Origin: Candidatus Melainabacteria bacterium
GTDB lineage: Bacteria > Cyanobacteriota > Vampirovibrionia > Gastranaerophilales > Gastranaerophilaceae
DNA length: 50,697 nucleotides
Assembly (NCBI GenBank): GCA_003258735.1
Contig: QHME01000015.1
Span: 1-50,697 of the forward strand
Reading direction: 5' to 3'
Of this stretch, positions 9,205 to 18,862 are shown piece by piece. Both the position numbers and the translations under genes were made by a program. Each line of letters begins with the position of its first letter. The first letter of the stretch is position 1. The notes under the pieces were generated by a model. The model searched no databases, had not been told where the DNA came from, and was given only the letters and a program-made list of their open reading frames with translations.

Positions 9205-9234
9205 AAGACTCAAAAAATTTTTTGAGTCTTTTTT
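9205..9234 (+). terminator. Intrinsic terminator of the XRE gene
   Basis: A perfect 12-bp inverted repeat, agactcaaaaaa / ttttttgagtct, followed by a T-rich tract. Confidence 0.8.
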
Positions 9235-9245
9235 AATAAAAAGTG

Positions 9246-9274
9246 TTGACAATGAAAAATGTTCTTGTTATGAT
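9246..9274 (+). promoter_or_regulatory. Promoter of tRNA-Lys
   Basis: A near-consensus sigma-70 promoter: TTGACA (9246-9251), 17-base spacer, extended -10 with TG at 9266-9267 and TATGAT (9269-9274). A small hairpin, gcggt/accgc, follows at 9283-9299 in the leader. Confidence 0.85.
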
Positions 9275-9328
9275 GAGTTCACGCGGTGAACGAAACCGCA
9301 AGACACTAGAAAATATGAATAGACATTT

Positions 9329-9401
9329 GCGCTTGTAGCTCAGCAGGTAGAGCACTCCCCTTTTAAGGGATAGGTCGCGCGTTCGAATCGCGCCAAGCGC
9401 A
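9329..9401 (+). tRNA. tRNA-Lys (anticodon UUU)
   Basis: A 73-base cloverleaf. The acceptor stem is gcgcttg/caagcgc with discriminator A. The D arm is gctcagcaggtagagc. The anticodon loop cttttaa gives UUU. The T arm contains gttcgaatc. No CCA is encoded, so the tail must be added enzymatically. Confidence 0.96.
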
Positions 9402-9412
9402 ATTTTTAATTA

Positions 9413-9437
9413 AAAAAAAGGGTTTTAAACCCTTTTT
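9413..9437 (+). terminator. Intrinsic terminator of tRNA-Lys
   Basis: An A-rich left arm aaaaagggttt pairs with aaacccttttt directly after the tRNA. Confidence 0.8.
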
Positions 9438-9462
9438 ATTTTTTAATAATAAAGGAACTTTT

Positions 9463-9729
9463 ATGAATATAAGTCCGATAAACAATGTTCCATTTGGCAT
9501 TAAACTAAAGACAAAAGAACATTTAACTTCACCACTCAGCAAAAGAACCATTGATGAAATTACTCTAAAAAATGGTAACAAGGTTATTATTTCAACGAAC
9601 TATTTTCGAAACAAACCAACAGACAGACTTATTAAAGCTTTTAACTATGTAGGCAGATTAATAGACACCAAATTAAAGTGCTACGATGCAGAAGGAAAAG
9701 TCTGCCTGCATTTTACGACAAAAAATTAA
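9463..9729 (+). CDS. Small orphan protein with N-terminal xPFG motif
   Basis: 88 residues, no recognised domain. AAAGGA lies 8 bases before the ATG. The start, MNISPINNVPFG, matches the M-N-[IV]-S ... F-G pattern seen in several other small proteins in this window. The remainder looks like a compact alpha/beta fold with basic residues. There is no signal peptide or membrane segment. It is convergent with the next gene, only 7 bases apart. Confidence 0.6.
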   Translation: MNISPINNVPFGIKLKTKEHLTSPLSKRTIDEITLKNGNKVIISTNYFRNKPTDRLIKAFNYVGRLIDTKLKCYDAEGKVCLHFTTKN

Positions 9730-9736
9730 GTTAAAT

Positions 9737-11557
9737 TTACTTTATCGGCAAATTAAAAACCTTCGCAATTTCTTCAAGTGGAGCTTTTTGTTTTAGTAAT
9801 TCACAAGCTTTTAATACCTCTTGATTAGTTTGAATAACACCTTTATCCAAACCTTCATAAAACAATTTTTGGTACTTTATATCCATTGATAATACCATAT
9901 TATATGGAAAATTATACTTTGAAACTAACTTTGAAAAAAGATTATTTTTGTCTTTTACGTATTTTACAATCTCATCAGCATTCTTCATTATCATGTCTGT
10001 CTGAGCTCTATGAAATTCTAAAACACCCAAAAGTACATCTACATCTTCATTATTATAATTTTCTTTCACATGAGTAATAAAATTTTTAATATCATTATTA
10101 AAAGATTTTTTATCTTTGATAACCTCAAATAATAGATTTAACAAATGCTTACTTATAACGGTTTTTCCACCTTTAACTGTTGCTGAGCATAAAGGAATTG
10201 CCTCTGTTAAAATTCTTGAAGAGTCATCAGGGGGGAAATTTCTAATAAGCTTTTCTGCATCGTTAATACAACGCAAAGTATCATTCAAATTAGATTTGTC
10301 ATAAACATGCCTTACAAAATTTAACAGAATAGCATCTTTTGAAGATATACCATCTTTTAGTTTTAATTTTTCATACTCAGATTCTACACTATTTAGTATG
10401 CGCTCTTTCTTTACCATATTACTTGTATCTGTCATAATTTCAGACTTGAAATTATTAATATTTTTTCTGTACTGAACCAATTCATCAATATTGCGAATTA
10501 TAAAATCTCGGTTGATATTTTCAGTATTAAGCAAATCCTTTGCAACTTCAAAATACTCATGTTTTGGAGATTTGATATCACCTGATATAATTTTTGCTAC
10601 AAATTGAGAATCTTCCGGTGTCCAATCAAAAGAGACAGTAGTTGGCGAGACATTCTTACCATCTTTTATCTTTGGTATTCGTTTCATCATACAGGCTAAC
10701 TCACATGCCTCTCTATCCAGAATTTTTCCATTTTCCATATTAAAAGTACAAGCTTCAAGGACCTTGTCCGTAGTTTTTTCATCAAAACGTTTCAGCAACC
10801 TAGGATAATAATCTCTATACACTATATCTAAATACTCATCACCATTTGAATATTTTTTAACGATTGAAGCCTTTTTATTTGGATTCCTTGTTAAAAACTC
10901 AAATAGGGCCGAACTAGGAATGGTTTCACCATTAGCTTTTCTAATAACAGATTTTTCCAATAACCTGATAACTAAAGGCTCAGCTACACCATGCTCCGTC
11001 ATTGCATTCACAGCAATATTTGCAAAACTTCTGGCTAACACATCATCAATTTTTATATTTTTATCCCAAGTATTTGGCACAACATCATAAAGCATGTGAA
11101 TAAATTTAAGAGTTTTTACACTATTACCAGACATGTCTGTATTATGAGCATAATTTACACCAATATCTTGACCTGTATAAATCATATCAGTATATTGCGG
11201 AGGAAGAGGAACATCATCCGGCGCATATTTAGAAGGCAATATATAGAGTCTATCTTTTGACCTGTCAAAAAGCTCATTTCTTCTTTGACTATCTTCAATT
11301 TTACCCATTTCTTTTCTTAATTGAGTTTTTTCAAAAGACATTTTTTCAACAAAATCTTCTTTCGGATAAGAATACATCAAAGCACTTTTTGGTGGCTTAC
11401 CAACAACATAAGAAACGATTTCTCCATCAATATCCGTAACAGGAGTTAAACTTTTTGAAAGTTTACTCGGCATTTTATTAGGTTTTACCTCTATTAAAAA
11501 TTTCTTGCCTGCAATGTCTTTAACAATGTCGGCAACAGAAGAACAATATATACGCAT
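9737..11557 (-). CDS. Large orphan protein, function unknown
   Basis: 606 residues, no signal peptide, no membrane helix, no motif that I recognise. It begins MRIYCSSVADIVKDIAG. The body is helix-rich and charged, with many Asn, Lys and Asp residues, resembling a solenoid of irregular alpha repeats. AAGGAAAGG precedes the ATG. A lineage-specific protein is most likely. It ends 7 bases from the convergent small gene and shows no terminator of its own. Confidence 0.7.
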   Translation of the reverse strand: MRIYCSSVADIVKDIAGKKFLIEVKPNKMPSKLSKSLTPVTDIDGEIVSYVVGKPPKSALMYSYPKEDFVEKMSFEKTQLRKEMGKIEDSQRRNELFDRSKDRLYILPSKYAPDDVPLPPQYTDMIYTGQDIGVNYAHNTDMSGNSVKTLKFIHMLYDVVPNTWDKNIKIDDVLARSFANIAVNAMTEHGVAEPLVIRLLEKSVIRKANGETIPSSALFEFLTRNPNKKASIVKKYSNGDEYLDIVYRDYYPRLLKRFDEKTTDKVLEACTFNMENGKILDREACELACMMKRIPKIKDGKNVSPTTVSFDWTPEDSQFVAKIISGDIKSPKHEYFEVAKDLLNTENINRDFIIRNIDELVQYRKNINNFKSEIMTDTSNMVKKERILNSVESEYEKLKLKDGISSKDAILLNFVRHVYDKSNLNDTLRCINDAEKLIRNFPPDDSSRILTEAIPLCSATVKGGKTVISKHLLNLLFEVIKDKKSFNNDIKNFITHVKENYNNEDVDVLLGVLEFHRAQTDMIMKNADEIVKYVKDKNNLFSKLVSKYNFPYNMVLSMDIKYQKLFYEGLDKGVIQTNQEVLKACELLKQKAPLEEIAKVFNLPIK

Positions 11558-11633
11558 AAAACAAGCCTTTCCTTCAGCCTATAAAAGACCTGAAAATATC
11601 AGGATTTGCTGTTAAAATTATATTGATTAACAA

Positions 11634-12284
11634 TTATTTACAAATTAAAATTTCACCATCTGAATTTACAAATGATTCATTATCATTTTCTATTATGATA
11701 GCTGTTAAAGGAGCGTTTTTATATTTTCCGCACCCTGTATCAATACAGATTTTATCTTCTTTTACCAAAGGAGAGTCAAATTCCGTATGTCCAAATATTA
11801 TTTTGTATGGAAAATCATGTTTTCTGTTAAAAAATTCACTTCTGATATAAACCATATCAACAAGACTCTGCTTTTCTAATGGGACCCCAATGCGAAAACC
11901 GGCATGGACAAACAAATAATCTCCTTGTATATAATATGGTTTCAAATTATTAAAAAAATCTCCATGTATTTTCATAATATTTTCAAAACTACCGTAACTT
12001 TTAACTGTAGCATCCCCACCATAATTCCAAAATAGATAATTGTAATAATCATCAGACTTGGCATGCAACATTGCATATTCATGCGAACCGATAAGGTAAA
12101 CGCAATTACAAACATCCTGCATTTCTATAACCTTATCCACAACATCTTTTGACTTTGCCCCTCTATCAATATAATCACCCATAAACACAATAGTGTCATC
12201 CTTTTGAGGTGAGACATTTTCTAATACCGCGCAAAGCTTTTCATATTCGCCATGTATATCTGTAATACCGATTATTCTTGCCAT
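11634..12284 (-). CDS. Calcineurin-like metallophosphoesterase
   Basis: 216 residues of the PPP-like phosphatase fold. Motifs in order: DIHG (residues ~8-11), GDYIDRG (~36-42), GSHE in place of the usual GNHE/GNHD, then HAGF and IFGHTEFDSP. The overall pattern resembles PrpA/ApaH-type serine/threonine or dinucleotide phosphatases. The Asn normally binding the bridging metal is replaced by Ser, so activity could be altered. There is no Shine-Dalgarno close to the ATG; a TATAAA lies 8 bases upstream, so the mRNA may be leaderless. Confidence 0.88.
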   Translation of the reverse strand: MARIIGITDIHGEYEKLCAVLENVSPQKDDTIVFMGDYIDRGAKSKDVVDKVIEMQDVCNCVYLIGSHEYAMLHAKSDDYYNYLFWNYGGDATVKSYGSFENIMKIHGDFFNNLKPYYIQGDYLFVHAGFRIGVPLEKQSLVDMVYIRSEFFNRKHDFPYKIIFGHTEFDSPLVKEDKICIDTGCGKYKNAPLTAIIIENDNESFVNSDGEILICK

Positions 12285-12320
12285 AACAAAATTTTATAAT
12301 AAATTTCTCCTAAAAACAAG

Positions 12321-12357
12321 AAAATCCGCACAAATTGAAATTTGTACGGATTTTAAA
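12321..12357 (-). terminator. Intrinsic terminator of the SIMPL gene
   Basis: Inverted repeat aaaatccgcacaaatt / aatttgtacggatttt (one G-U pair). Read leftward it ends in a T-rich run, just past the stop of the 12373-13101 gene. Confidence 0.75.
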
Positions 12358-12372
12358 AAATTATTATAGATT

Positions 12373-13101
12373 TTATTTAACTTCAAATGTCACATTTGAT
12401 ACGGCAGTAATTTTCTTTTCAATAGTAGAAGTATCGTTTATTCCCATATCAGAAACATCTGTAGAATCAACCGGTGTAATTTGGAATACTCCCATTTGTA
12501 CGGATTGAATTTTTCCAACATGATTATTGGTTGACTTCAACATTGCAGAGGCTCTTTGTTTAGCATCTGTTGTTGCTTTATTCAGCAATTGAACTTTCAA
12601 ATCTGGCAACTTTGAGTAAGAATAACTGGTTGAACGTACATCAATATCTATACCTTTATCCATCAATGAGGCAATATCTAATGACGCATTTTTAATTTTA
12701 TTAACATCAGAAGATTTAACCGTTACTGTTTGAGACAAATTATAATAATCTGTTTCATTTGTGGTTACACCGTTTGGAGCCATTTTATAAGTAACATAAC
12801 CGTTTATTGATTTGATATTAACATCATTATTTACATCAAAACCTTTTGAACCTAAATAACTCAGAACTTCCGGCAATTGTTTTTTAGCTGTGGCATAAGC
12901 TAAAGCCTTTGTCGGTTTTTTAACATTCAAAGACAATTCCATATTACCTGAATCTGATTTAACAATTTCGTAAGCTGAACCTGTCACAGTAACCGAATGT
13001 TTGGCAAATGGAGAAACTCCTGATTTTACGGCAAAAATCAAGCCAAAAGCCAATAGCAAACCTAAAATTGCAATTTGTAATTTTTCTATTCTCTCTAACA
13101 T
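12373..13101 (-). CDS. SIMPL-domain (DUF541) membrane-anchored protein
   Basis: 242 residues. Residues ~9-26 form one hydrophobic helix (signal anchor). The rest is the SIMPL/DUF541 domain: SVTVTGSAYEIVKSDSG, then NLSQTVTVKSSDVNKI and KATTDAKQRASAML, ending with a beta strand SNVTFEVK. Relatives are periplasmic or surface proteins with roles in oxidative-stress tolerance or signalling, but the exact function is unsettled. AAAGGAG lies 7 bases before the ATG. Confidence 0.88.
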   Translation of the reverse strand: MLERIEKLQIAILGLLLAFGLIFAVKSGVSPFAKHSVTVTGSAYEIVKSDSGNMELSLNVKKPTKALAYATAKKQLPEVLSYLGSKGFDVNNDVNIKSINGYVTYKMAPNGVTTNETDYYNLSQTVTVKSSDVNKIKNASLDIASLMDKGIDIDVRSTSYSYSKLPDLKVQLLNKATTDAKQRASAMLKSTNNHVGKIQSVQMGVFQITPVDSTDVSDMGINDTSTIEKKITAVSNVTFEVK

Positions 13102-13328
13102 CTTAAACTCCTTTACTCTGTATCAAATATATTATTATCACAATTAAAATAAAAAACAATATCCTAAATATTATTCTACTTAATACTTTACATTAATTAT
13201 TTAACATTCTAAAATAATGTTATCTGCATACAAATTAGTGTTTGTAACGTTTTGTTTATATTTTATTAAATGACTAGCAAAAGTTATATTTTCAAGGTTT
13301 ATAACTTTTTGAAAGGGGCAACATAGCA

Positions 13329-16169
13329 ATGGTTTCAAAAATAACCTTTAAGGGAGAAAGTTCCACAAATTTACTGGACAAAATGAAGTCTAATCAAAAA
13401 AATACACAATCAGGAGTTAATACATATACAAGAACTGAAACTCCCTCAAAAAATACAACAAAAGATTATACGACAACAACGAAACCTGATAAAACACTGA
13501 CTTATGTCTCGTCAGCGGTTGCACTAGCTGCTCTTGGCGTTACTACTTATGTTGCCGTAAAAAACGGAAAACTAAGTCGAGCATTGGGCGAAGTTTCCCA
13601 TGAACTTGCCGATACAAAACAGCATTTGACAGACAGCATCCATCATGGATTAAGCGAAGCTGACAGGAAAATTCAAGAACTCGGTAGGTGGCAAGATGGA
13701 CAAGTAGAGGGAGTTGCTAAAAAAGTAGAAGAAGCAGAGCAACACATAAAAGACTTAGGCAAATGGCAAGATGGACAAATTGAGGGAGCGAAACAAGAAT
13801 TAAGCACCAAAATTGATTCTCTATCTGGAGCCGTTAAGGCTGCAGGAGCTCAAGAAATCTTAACTGAACCTGTAAATGTAAACGGATTAGAAATGCAGCT
13901 TGCAAAAGTTATGCATGGTTATGGCAAAAACCAAGGCAGCCTTGAAAAAGAACTCAGAAGTGAATCCACAAAACGTATCTTTGGTATCGTTGACCGTTCA
14001 AAAATTACTCCACCGGATGAAATTATGGTTAGAGTTCCAACCTCTGAATTTAAAGGCTTTTCTAGCACCGGAGGTATGTCGATAGTACCTAGAGAAGTTG
14101 TCGCAAACCTTGGAGCAATAATTAACAGTAAACAAAAAGCCAAAATTGTTGTGGATACTCCATTATACTTGGGGCAAGTTGAAGACAAAGTTTATTATTC
14201 AATCGTTAAACAAGCTGATGGCACATATAATTATGTAAGCTCTAAAATGGACAAGCCAATGGCTAAATTGGAAAAAATCGACACCATGAAATTGCCAATT
14301 TATACAGACAAAGGTAAAACTAATGAAGCCGTTGAAGTTTATATGGCAAAAGGCATGGAACAACAAGTTGATTTGAAATTACTTGTACCATGGCTTGAAA
14401 AAGATTTGGCTGACGAAATTACAAAAGCTATCGAAAAAGGTCATCCGTTTGAAATTAACACAGATATACTAAGAGTTAAATTCAAACCGGAACAGGGCAT
14501 GACAAAACCTGTAGCTACAGTAAAATATGATGCTGTATTTTATAAGCATGATAAATTCAGAATGGATGGACCTGTTGTAGATGGCGCAGCGAAAAATATT
14601 TATAACAACCTGACTCATGAGGCTGGCGAAACAGAAAGATTTATCTACTTTGATAAATTCTTCTACGAACATTTACTTAGAAACGCAGAAAGTTCAGATG
14701 TTCCGCTAAGGGCAGATTTGATTATTGGCAACGATTGGCAAACTGGCGGTATCAGCGCAATGACAAGATTGCTTACCACTGCTAAAAAATATTTCGGACT
14801 AGATCCTAAAGTTGCCGAAAAAATTTATAACACTCCTATTATGACAATTATGCATAATGCAGGCTTGTCAGGAGATAGTTGGCATTCTCAGCCTAAATTA
14901 TTAAATATTATGTTTGGAGAACATGCAGCTGTAATTGCGAAAAACGCTTGGATGCCAAAAAATGCAAATCTTAATGCTGATTCATTAAACGGATTATTCC
15001 ACGGAACAAATCTAAATCCTCAAACAATGGCAGCAGCTTATTCAGATGTAATTACACCAGTATCAAAAGGTTATGGACATGAAATGGCATCTCACAGCGG
15101 ATTTGGTGGAGGAAACCACGACATCTACAGAATGAGAGCCAGATACAACGAATTTGGCGATATTGAGCACATCAAATACTTGGCTCGCCAAAACGATTTG
15201 GATTACACAAAAGTTCCACAAGATAATATCAGCTACAAACCGATTACAAATAGTTGTGACAGAGTAAATAATACTCTAACTGAGCAATTAGCAAGAAAAA
15301 TCGAATATAATTTAGGCTTAGAAAAAGGTGCTTTGAAAACTTTTGACGGAAAAACTCCTGTAATTGATGTTCATAACCACAACAAAGAGGTTTATCTAAA
15401 CAAAGTTATTTCTGATATCAATTTGGCAAGAAATAAAAAAGCAAACCCTATGAATATTGAATTGCCAGAACTAACAAACCTTGAAGGTGTAAATAAAGAC
15501 ACTATGGTTGTATCAACTGCAGGTCGTATTGTTGACCAAAAGGGTTTAGATATCTTTGCCGAAGCAATTGACGAAATTCTAACTCGTCACCATGATGAGA
15601 CGAACTTACCTGTATTCTACGCTCAAGGTGTTGGTGACAAAGTATATATTGATAAAATGCTTGAAATTAAAAACAGAATTAAAGACAAATTCGGTGAAAA
15701 AGCCGCAGAAAGAATTGTATTTGCAAAATTATTCAGTGAACCGGGAAGATATGACGGATGTAAGTTAATGTCTGACTTTACTGTAATGTCCAGTTGGTTT
15801 GAGCCATGCGGGCTTGTACACAAAGAAATCGCAGCATTTAGCGGTTCTATTCCTATTGTAAACAAAGTCGGAGGTTTAACTGACGGTTTAACTGATGGCG
15901 TTAATGCTATTTTTGCAGATTTTAAACCTAAATTTGAAAACTACAATGATGCAATTGACTTTAATAGAAAAGCCTTCGCTGATGCTATAGAAAGGGCAAT
16001 GACTCTATTTAGAGATAAACCAAAATTTGCACAAGTATTAACCAATTCATTTGAACTTGACCACAGCTGGTTAAGACCTACAGGTGCGATAAAAGAATAT
16101 GTTAAAACTTTTGTTGATTTGAAAGTTCTAAAACCTGAAATTCTTGACTACACTCAAAAAGCTCAATAA
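13329..16169 (+). CDS. Membrane-anchored GT5 glycogen/starch-synthase-like protein
   Basis: 946 residues, about twice a normal GlgA. N-terminus MVSKITFKGES carries the xFKG tag. One hydrophobic helix lies at ~57-76. A coiled-coil linker (~80-165) contains two copies of LG(R/K)WQDGQ(V/I)EG. The GT5 part follows: STGGM at 246-250 where GlgA has KTGGL, GNDWQTGG at 467-474 where GlgA has HDWHTGL, GRIVDQKGL at 732-740, and FEPCGLVHKE with E825 and E833. The C-terminal GT-B half is conserved, but the N-terminal Lys and His of the acceptor/donor site are not. It could be a synthase of altered specificity or a glycogen-binding scaffold. Confidence 0.85.
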   Translation: MVSKITFKGESSTNLLDKMKSNQKNTQSGVNTYTRTETPSKNTTKDYTTTTKPDKTLTYVSSAVALAALGVTTYVAVKNGKLSRALGEVSHELADTKQHLTDSIHHGLSEADRKIQELGRWQDGQVEGVAKKVEEAEQHIKDLGKWQDGQIEGAKQELSTKIDSLSGAVKAAGAQEILTEPVNVNGLEMQLAKVMHGYGKNQGSLEKELRSESTKRIFGIVDRSKITPPDEIMVRVPTSEFKGFSSTGGMSIVPREVVANLGAIINSKQKAKIVVDTPLYLGQVEDKVYYSIVKQADGTYNYVSSKMDKPMAKLEKIDTMKLPIYTDKGKTNEAVEVYMAKGMEQQVDLKLLVPWLEKDLADEITKAIEKGHPFEINTDILRVKFKPEQGMTKPVATVKYDAVFYKHDKFRMDGPVVDGAAKNIYNNLTHEAGETERFIYFDKFFYEHLLRNAESSDVPLRADLIIGNDWQTGGISAMTRLLTTAKKYFGLDPKVAEKIYNTPIMTIMHNAGLSGDSWHSQPKLLNIMFGEHAAVIAKNAWMPKNANLNADSLNGLFHGTNLNPQTMAAAYSDVITPVSKGYGHEMASHSGFGGGNHDIYRMRARYNEFGDIEHIKYLARQNDLDYTKVPQDNISYKPITNSCDRVNNTLTEQLARKIEYNLGLEKGALKTFDGKTPVIDVHNHNKEVYLNKVISDINLARNKKANPMNIELPELTNLEGVNKDTMVVSTAGRIVDQKGLDIFAEAIDEILTRHHDETNLPVFYAQGVGDKVYIDKMLEIKNRIKDKFGEKAAERIVFAKLFSEPGRYDGCKLMSDFTVMSSWFEPCGLVHKEIAAFSGSIPIVNKVGGLTDGLTDGVNAIFADFKPKFENYNDAIDFNRKAFADAIERAMTLFRDKPKFAQVLTNSFELDHSWLRPTGAIKEYVKTFVDLKVLKPEILDYTQKAQ

Positions 16170-16185
16170 TAAATATGACAATACT

Positions 16186-16220
16186 AAAAAGTCGAAGATT
16201 ATAAAATCTTCGACTTTTTT
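16186..16220. terminator. Bidirectional intrinsic terminator
   Basis: Stem aaaaagtcgaagatt / aatcttcgacttttt with a 4-base loop, between the convergent glycogen-synthase-like gene and clpC. It shares 15 bases with the terminator at 696. Confidence 0.85.
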
Positions 16221-16242
16221 AATTATTTAGACTTTGAACAAA

Positions 16243-18759
16243 TTATTCTGCTGTAACCTGTTCGCCTTCTTCAGCTTTTTCTTTTTTAGCACGTTTTTTT
16301 GCGGCTTTTTCAAAAGAAATTTTACCGTCGACCAAAGTTACTTTGATTGTATCTCCAGGACCATATTTACCTGACAAGATTTCCTCAGCCAAACTATCTT
16401 CCATCTTACGTTGGATAAGTCTTCTTAATGGTCTTGCACCATAAGCTTCAGAATATCCGTTTTCTGCCAAGTGGTCTTTAACTTCATCAGTTACTTCAAT
16501 ATTCAAGTCTTTTTCTGCTAAACGCTTGAACAAGTCCTTCAACATTAAATCAACAATTTGTCTGATTTCTTCTTTTGACAAGTGAGCAAATACGATAGTT
16601 TCATCGATTCTATTCAAGAATTCAGGTCTGAAAGCTTTCTTCATTTCTTCTGAAACTGTTTCTTTAAGTTTTTCGTATTTGTCTTTTGATTCATCCTCTG
16701 CAGTAGAGAAACCAAGTTTTGATGTATTTGTAATCATACTTGCACCTACATTAGAAGTCATAATAATTACAGTGTTCTTGAAACTGATATGACGACCTTT
16801 TGAATCTGTCAAACGTCCATCATCAAGGATTTGTAGCATGATGTTGAATACATCAGGGTGAGCTTTTTCAATTTCATCAAAAAGAACAACAGAATAAGGT
16901 TTCTTTCTAACTAATTCTGACAAATGTCCACCATCATCATACCCGACATATCCAGGAGGAGAACCGATAAGTTTTGCTGTAGAATGTTTTTCCATAAATT
17001 CAGACATATCTACCCTTATCATATTATCTTCTGAACCAAACATCGCCTCTGCCAAAGCTTTTGCAAGTTCTGTTTTACCTACACCAGTAGGACCACAGAA
17101 GATAAAGCTACCGATTGGTCTGTTTGGTGATTTCAATCCAACTCTTGCACGTCTGATTGCTTTAGAAATAGCTACAATCGCATCATGTTGACCGATAACT
17201 CTTTTATGTAATGTATCTTCCAATCTAAGAAGTCTTTCACTTTCGCCTTCTGTCAACTTAGTAACCGGAACACCTGTCATCATTGAAATAACTTCCGCTA
17301 CATTTTCAGCAGTTACAGTTGGTTTATTAGCATCATGTTCTTCTCTCCATTTTGCTGAAACTTCACGAATTTTATCTCGCAAGTCTGCCTCATCATCACG
17401 AAGTTGAGATGCTGTTTCAAATTCTTGGTTTCTGATTGCATCTTCTTTTTCTTTAATCAAGGATTTCAATTGTTTTTCAAGCTCCTTGCCTTCAGGACAC
17501 ATATTAGAAGCTTTTAGTCTAACCTTTGAACTTGCCTCATCTATTACGTCAATAGCCTTGTCAGGTAAAAATCTGTCATTAACATATTTACTTGACAATT
17601 TTACAGCCGCAACAATAGCATCATCAGAAATGATTAATCTGTGGTGTTCTTCGTATTTTGGTTTTAAACCTTTAATAATTTCAATAGATTCATCAATAGA
17701 AGGTTCTTCAATCAAGACAGGTTGAAAACGTCTTTCTAATGCTGAATCTTTTTCAATATACTTACGATATTCATCAGATGTTGTAGCACCGATAACTTGA
17801 ATTTCGCCACGAGACAATGCAGGTTTCAAAATATTAGCCGCATCTATTGCACCTTCTGCAGCACCTGCACCTATCAAAGTATGCATTTCATCAATTACAA
17901 GGATAATATTTCCTGCTTGACGAATTTCGTCCATAATTTTTTTCAAACGTTCTTCAAATTCACCACGATACTTAGTACCTGCAACCAAAAGCCCCATATC
18001 TAATTGTATAACTTTTTTGCCATCCAAAATATCAGGAACTTCTGCATTAACTATTCTAATTGCAAGACCTTCCGCTACAGCAGTTTTACCAACACCTGGC
18101 TCACCAAGTAGTACAGGATTGTTTTTTGTTCGTCTTGCTAGAATTTGAATAACACGTTCGATTTCTTTTTCTCTACCAACAACAGGGTCAAGTCTCAATT
18201 CTTGAGCTGCTAAAGTCAAATCTCTACCAAACTCATCAAGGCTTGGAGTCTTTGTTTTTCCACCGGTTGAAGATGATGAACTTGAAGAACTTGAACTTGA
18301 ACCACCCGCAGTTGCTTGAGGTTTTGATTCACCTAACATCTTGATTACGTTAGAACGAACCTTGTTCAAATCTACACCTAAATTTTCCAAAACTCTTGCT
18401 GCAACGCCTTCTCCTTCTCTGATAAGACCTAACAACAAGTGTTCCGTACCGATATAATTATGACCTAATTGTCTTGCTTCATCCCAAGAAAGTTCCAAGA
18501 CTCTTTTTGCTCTCGGAGTAAACGGAATTTCCACCGCAACAAACCCTGAACCTCTACCGATAATTTTTTCGACTTCGGTTCTTGCATCTTTAAGGTTTAC
18601 CCCCATAGATTTAAGAGTTTTAGCAGCAACTCCGGTACCTTCTCCGATAAGACCTAACAAAACCTGTTCTGTACCAACAAAGTTATGTCCCAATCTTCGA
18701 GCTTCTTCCTGAGCAAGCATAATAACTTTTATTGCTTTTTCTGTAAAACGTTCGAACAT
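16243..18759 (-). CDS. clpC: ATP-dependent Clp protease ATPase subunit ClpC
   Basis: 838 residues. A two-ring AAA+ unfoldase that feeds substrates to ClpP. The N-domain holds two Clp_N repeats (NFVGTEQVLLGLIGEG and NYIGTEHLLLGLIREG). A Ser-rich linker (~155-166) follows. AAA-1 has GEPGVGKTAVAEG, a UVR-like middle domain covers ~420-455, and AAA-2 has GPTGVGKTELAKALAEAMFG. The VGYDDGGHL and ARPLRRLIQRKMED segments are typical. TAGGAG precedes the ATG. No clpP, mcsA or ctsR is adjacent. Confidence 0.96.
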   Translation of the reverse strand: MFERFTEKAIKVIMLAQEEARRLGHNFVGTEQVLLGLIGEGTGVAAKTLKSMGVNLKDARTEVEKIIGRGSGFVAVEIPFTPRAKRVLELSWDEARQLGHNYIGTEHLLLGLIREGEGVAARVLENLGVDLNKVRSNVIKMLGESKPQATAGGSSSSSSSSSSSTGGKTKTPSLDEFGRDLTLAAQELRLDPVVGREKEIERVIQILARRTKNNPVLLGEPGVGKTAVAEGLAIRIVNAEVPDILDGKKVIQLDMGLLVAGTKYRGEFEERLKKIMDEIRQAGNIILVIDEMHTLIGAGAAEGAIDAANILKPALSRGEIQVIGATTSDEYRKYIEKDSALERRFQPVLIEEPSIDESIEIIKGLKPKYEEHHRLIISDDAIVAAVKLSSKYVNDRFLPDKAIDVIDEASSKVRLKASNMCPEGKELEKQLKSLIKEKEDAIRNQEFETASQLRDDEADLRDKIREVSAKWREEHDANKPTVTAENVAEVISMMTGVPVTKLTEGESERLLRLEDTLHKRVIGQHDAIVAISKAIRRARVGLKSPNRPIGSFIFCGPTGVGKTELAKALAEAMFGSEDNMIRVDMSEFMEKHSTAKLIGSPPGYVGYDDGGHLSELVRKKPYSVVLFDEIEKAHPDVFNIMLQILDDGRLTDSKGRHISFKNTVIIMTSNVGASMITNTSKLGFSTAEDESKDKYEKLKETVSEEMKKAFRPEFLNRIDETIVFAHLSKEEIRQIVDLMLKDLFKRLAEKDLNIEVTDEVKDHLAENGYSEAYGARPLRRLIQRKMEDSLAEEILSGKYGPGDTIKVTLVDGKISFEKAAKKRAKKEKAEEGEQVTAE

Positions 18760-18862
18760 TTTTTACTCCTATCTCTTCTTATACACAAATTATATACAAA
18801 AAGTGAAAAAGTTTCAAGATGTTTGATAAATCTCTAAAACGCGCCAAATAAAAAGCTTGAAA

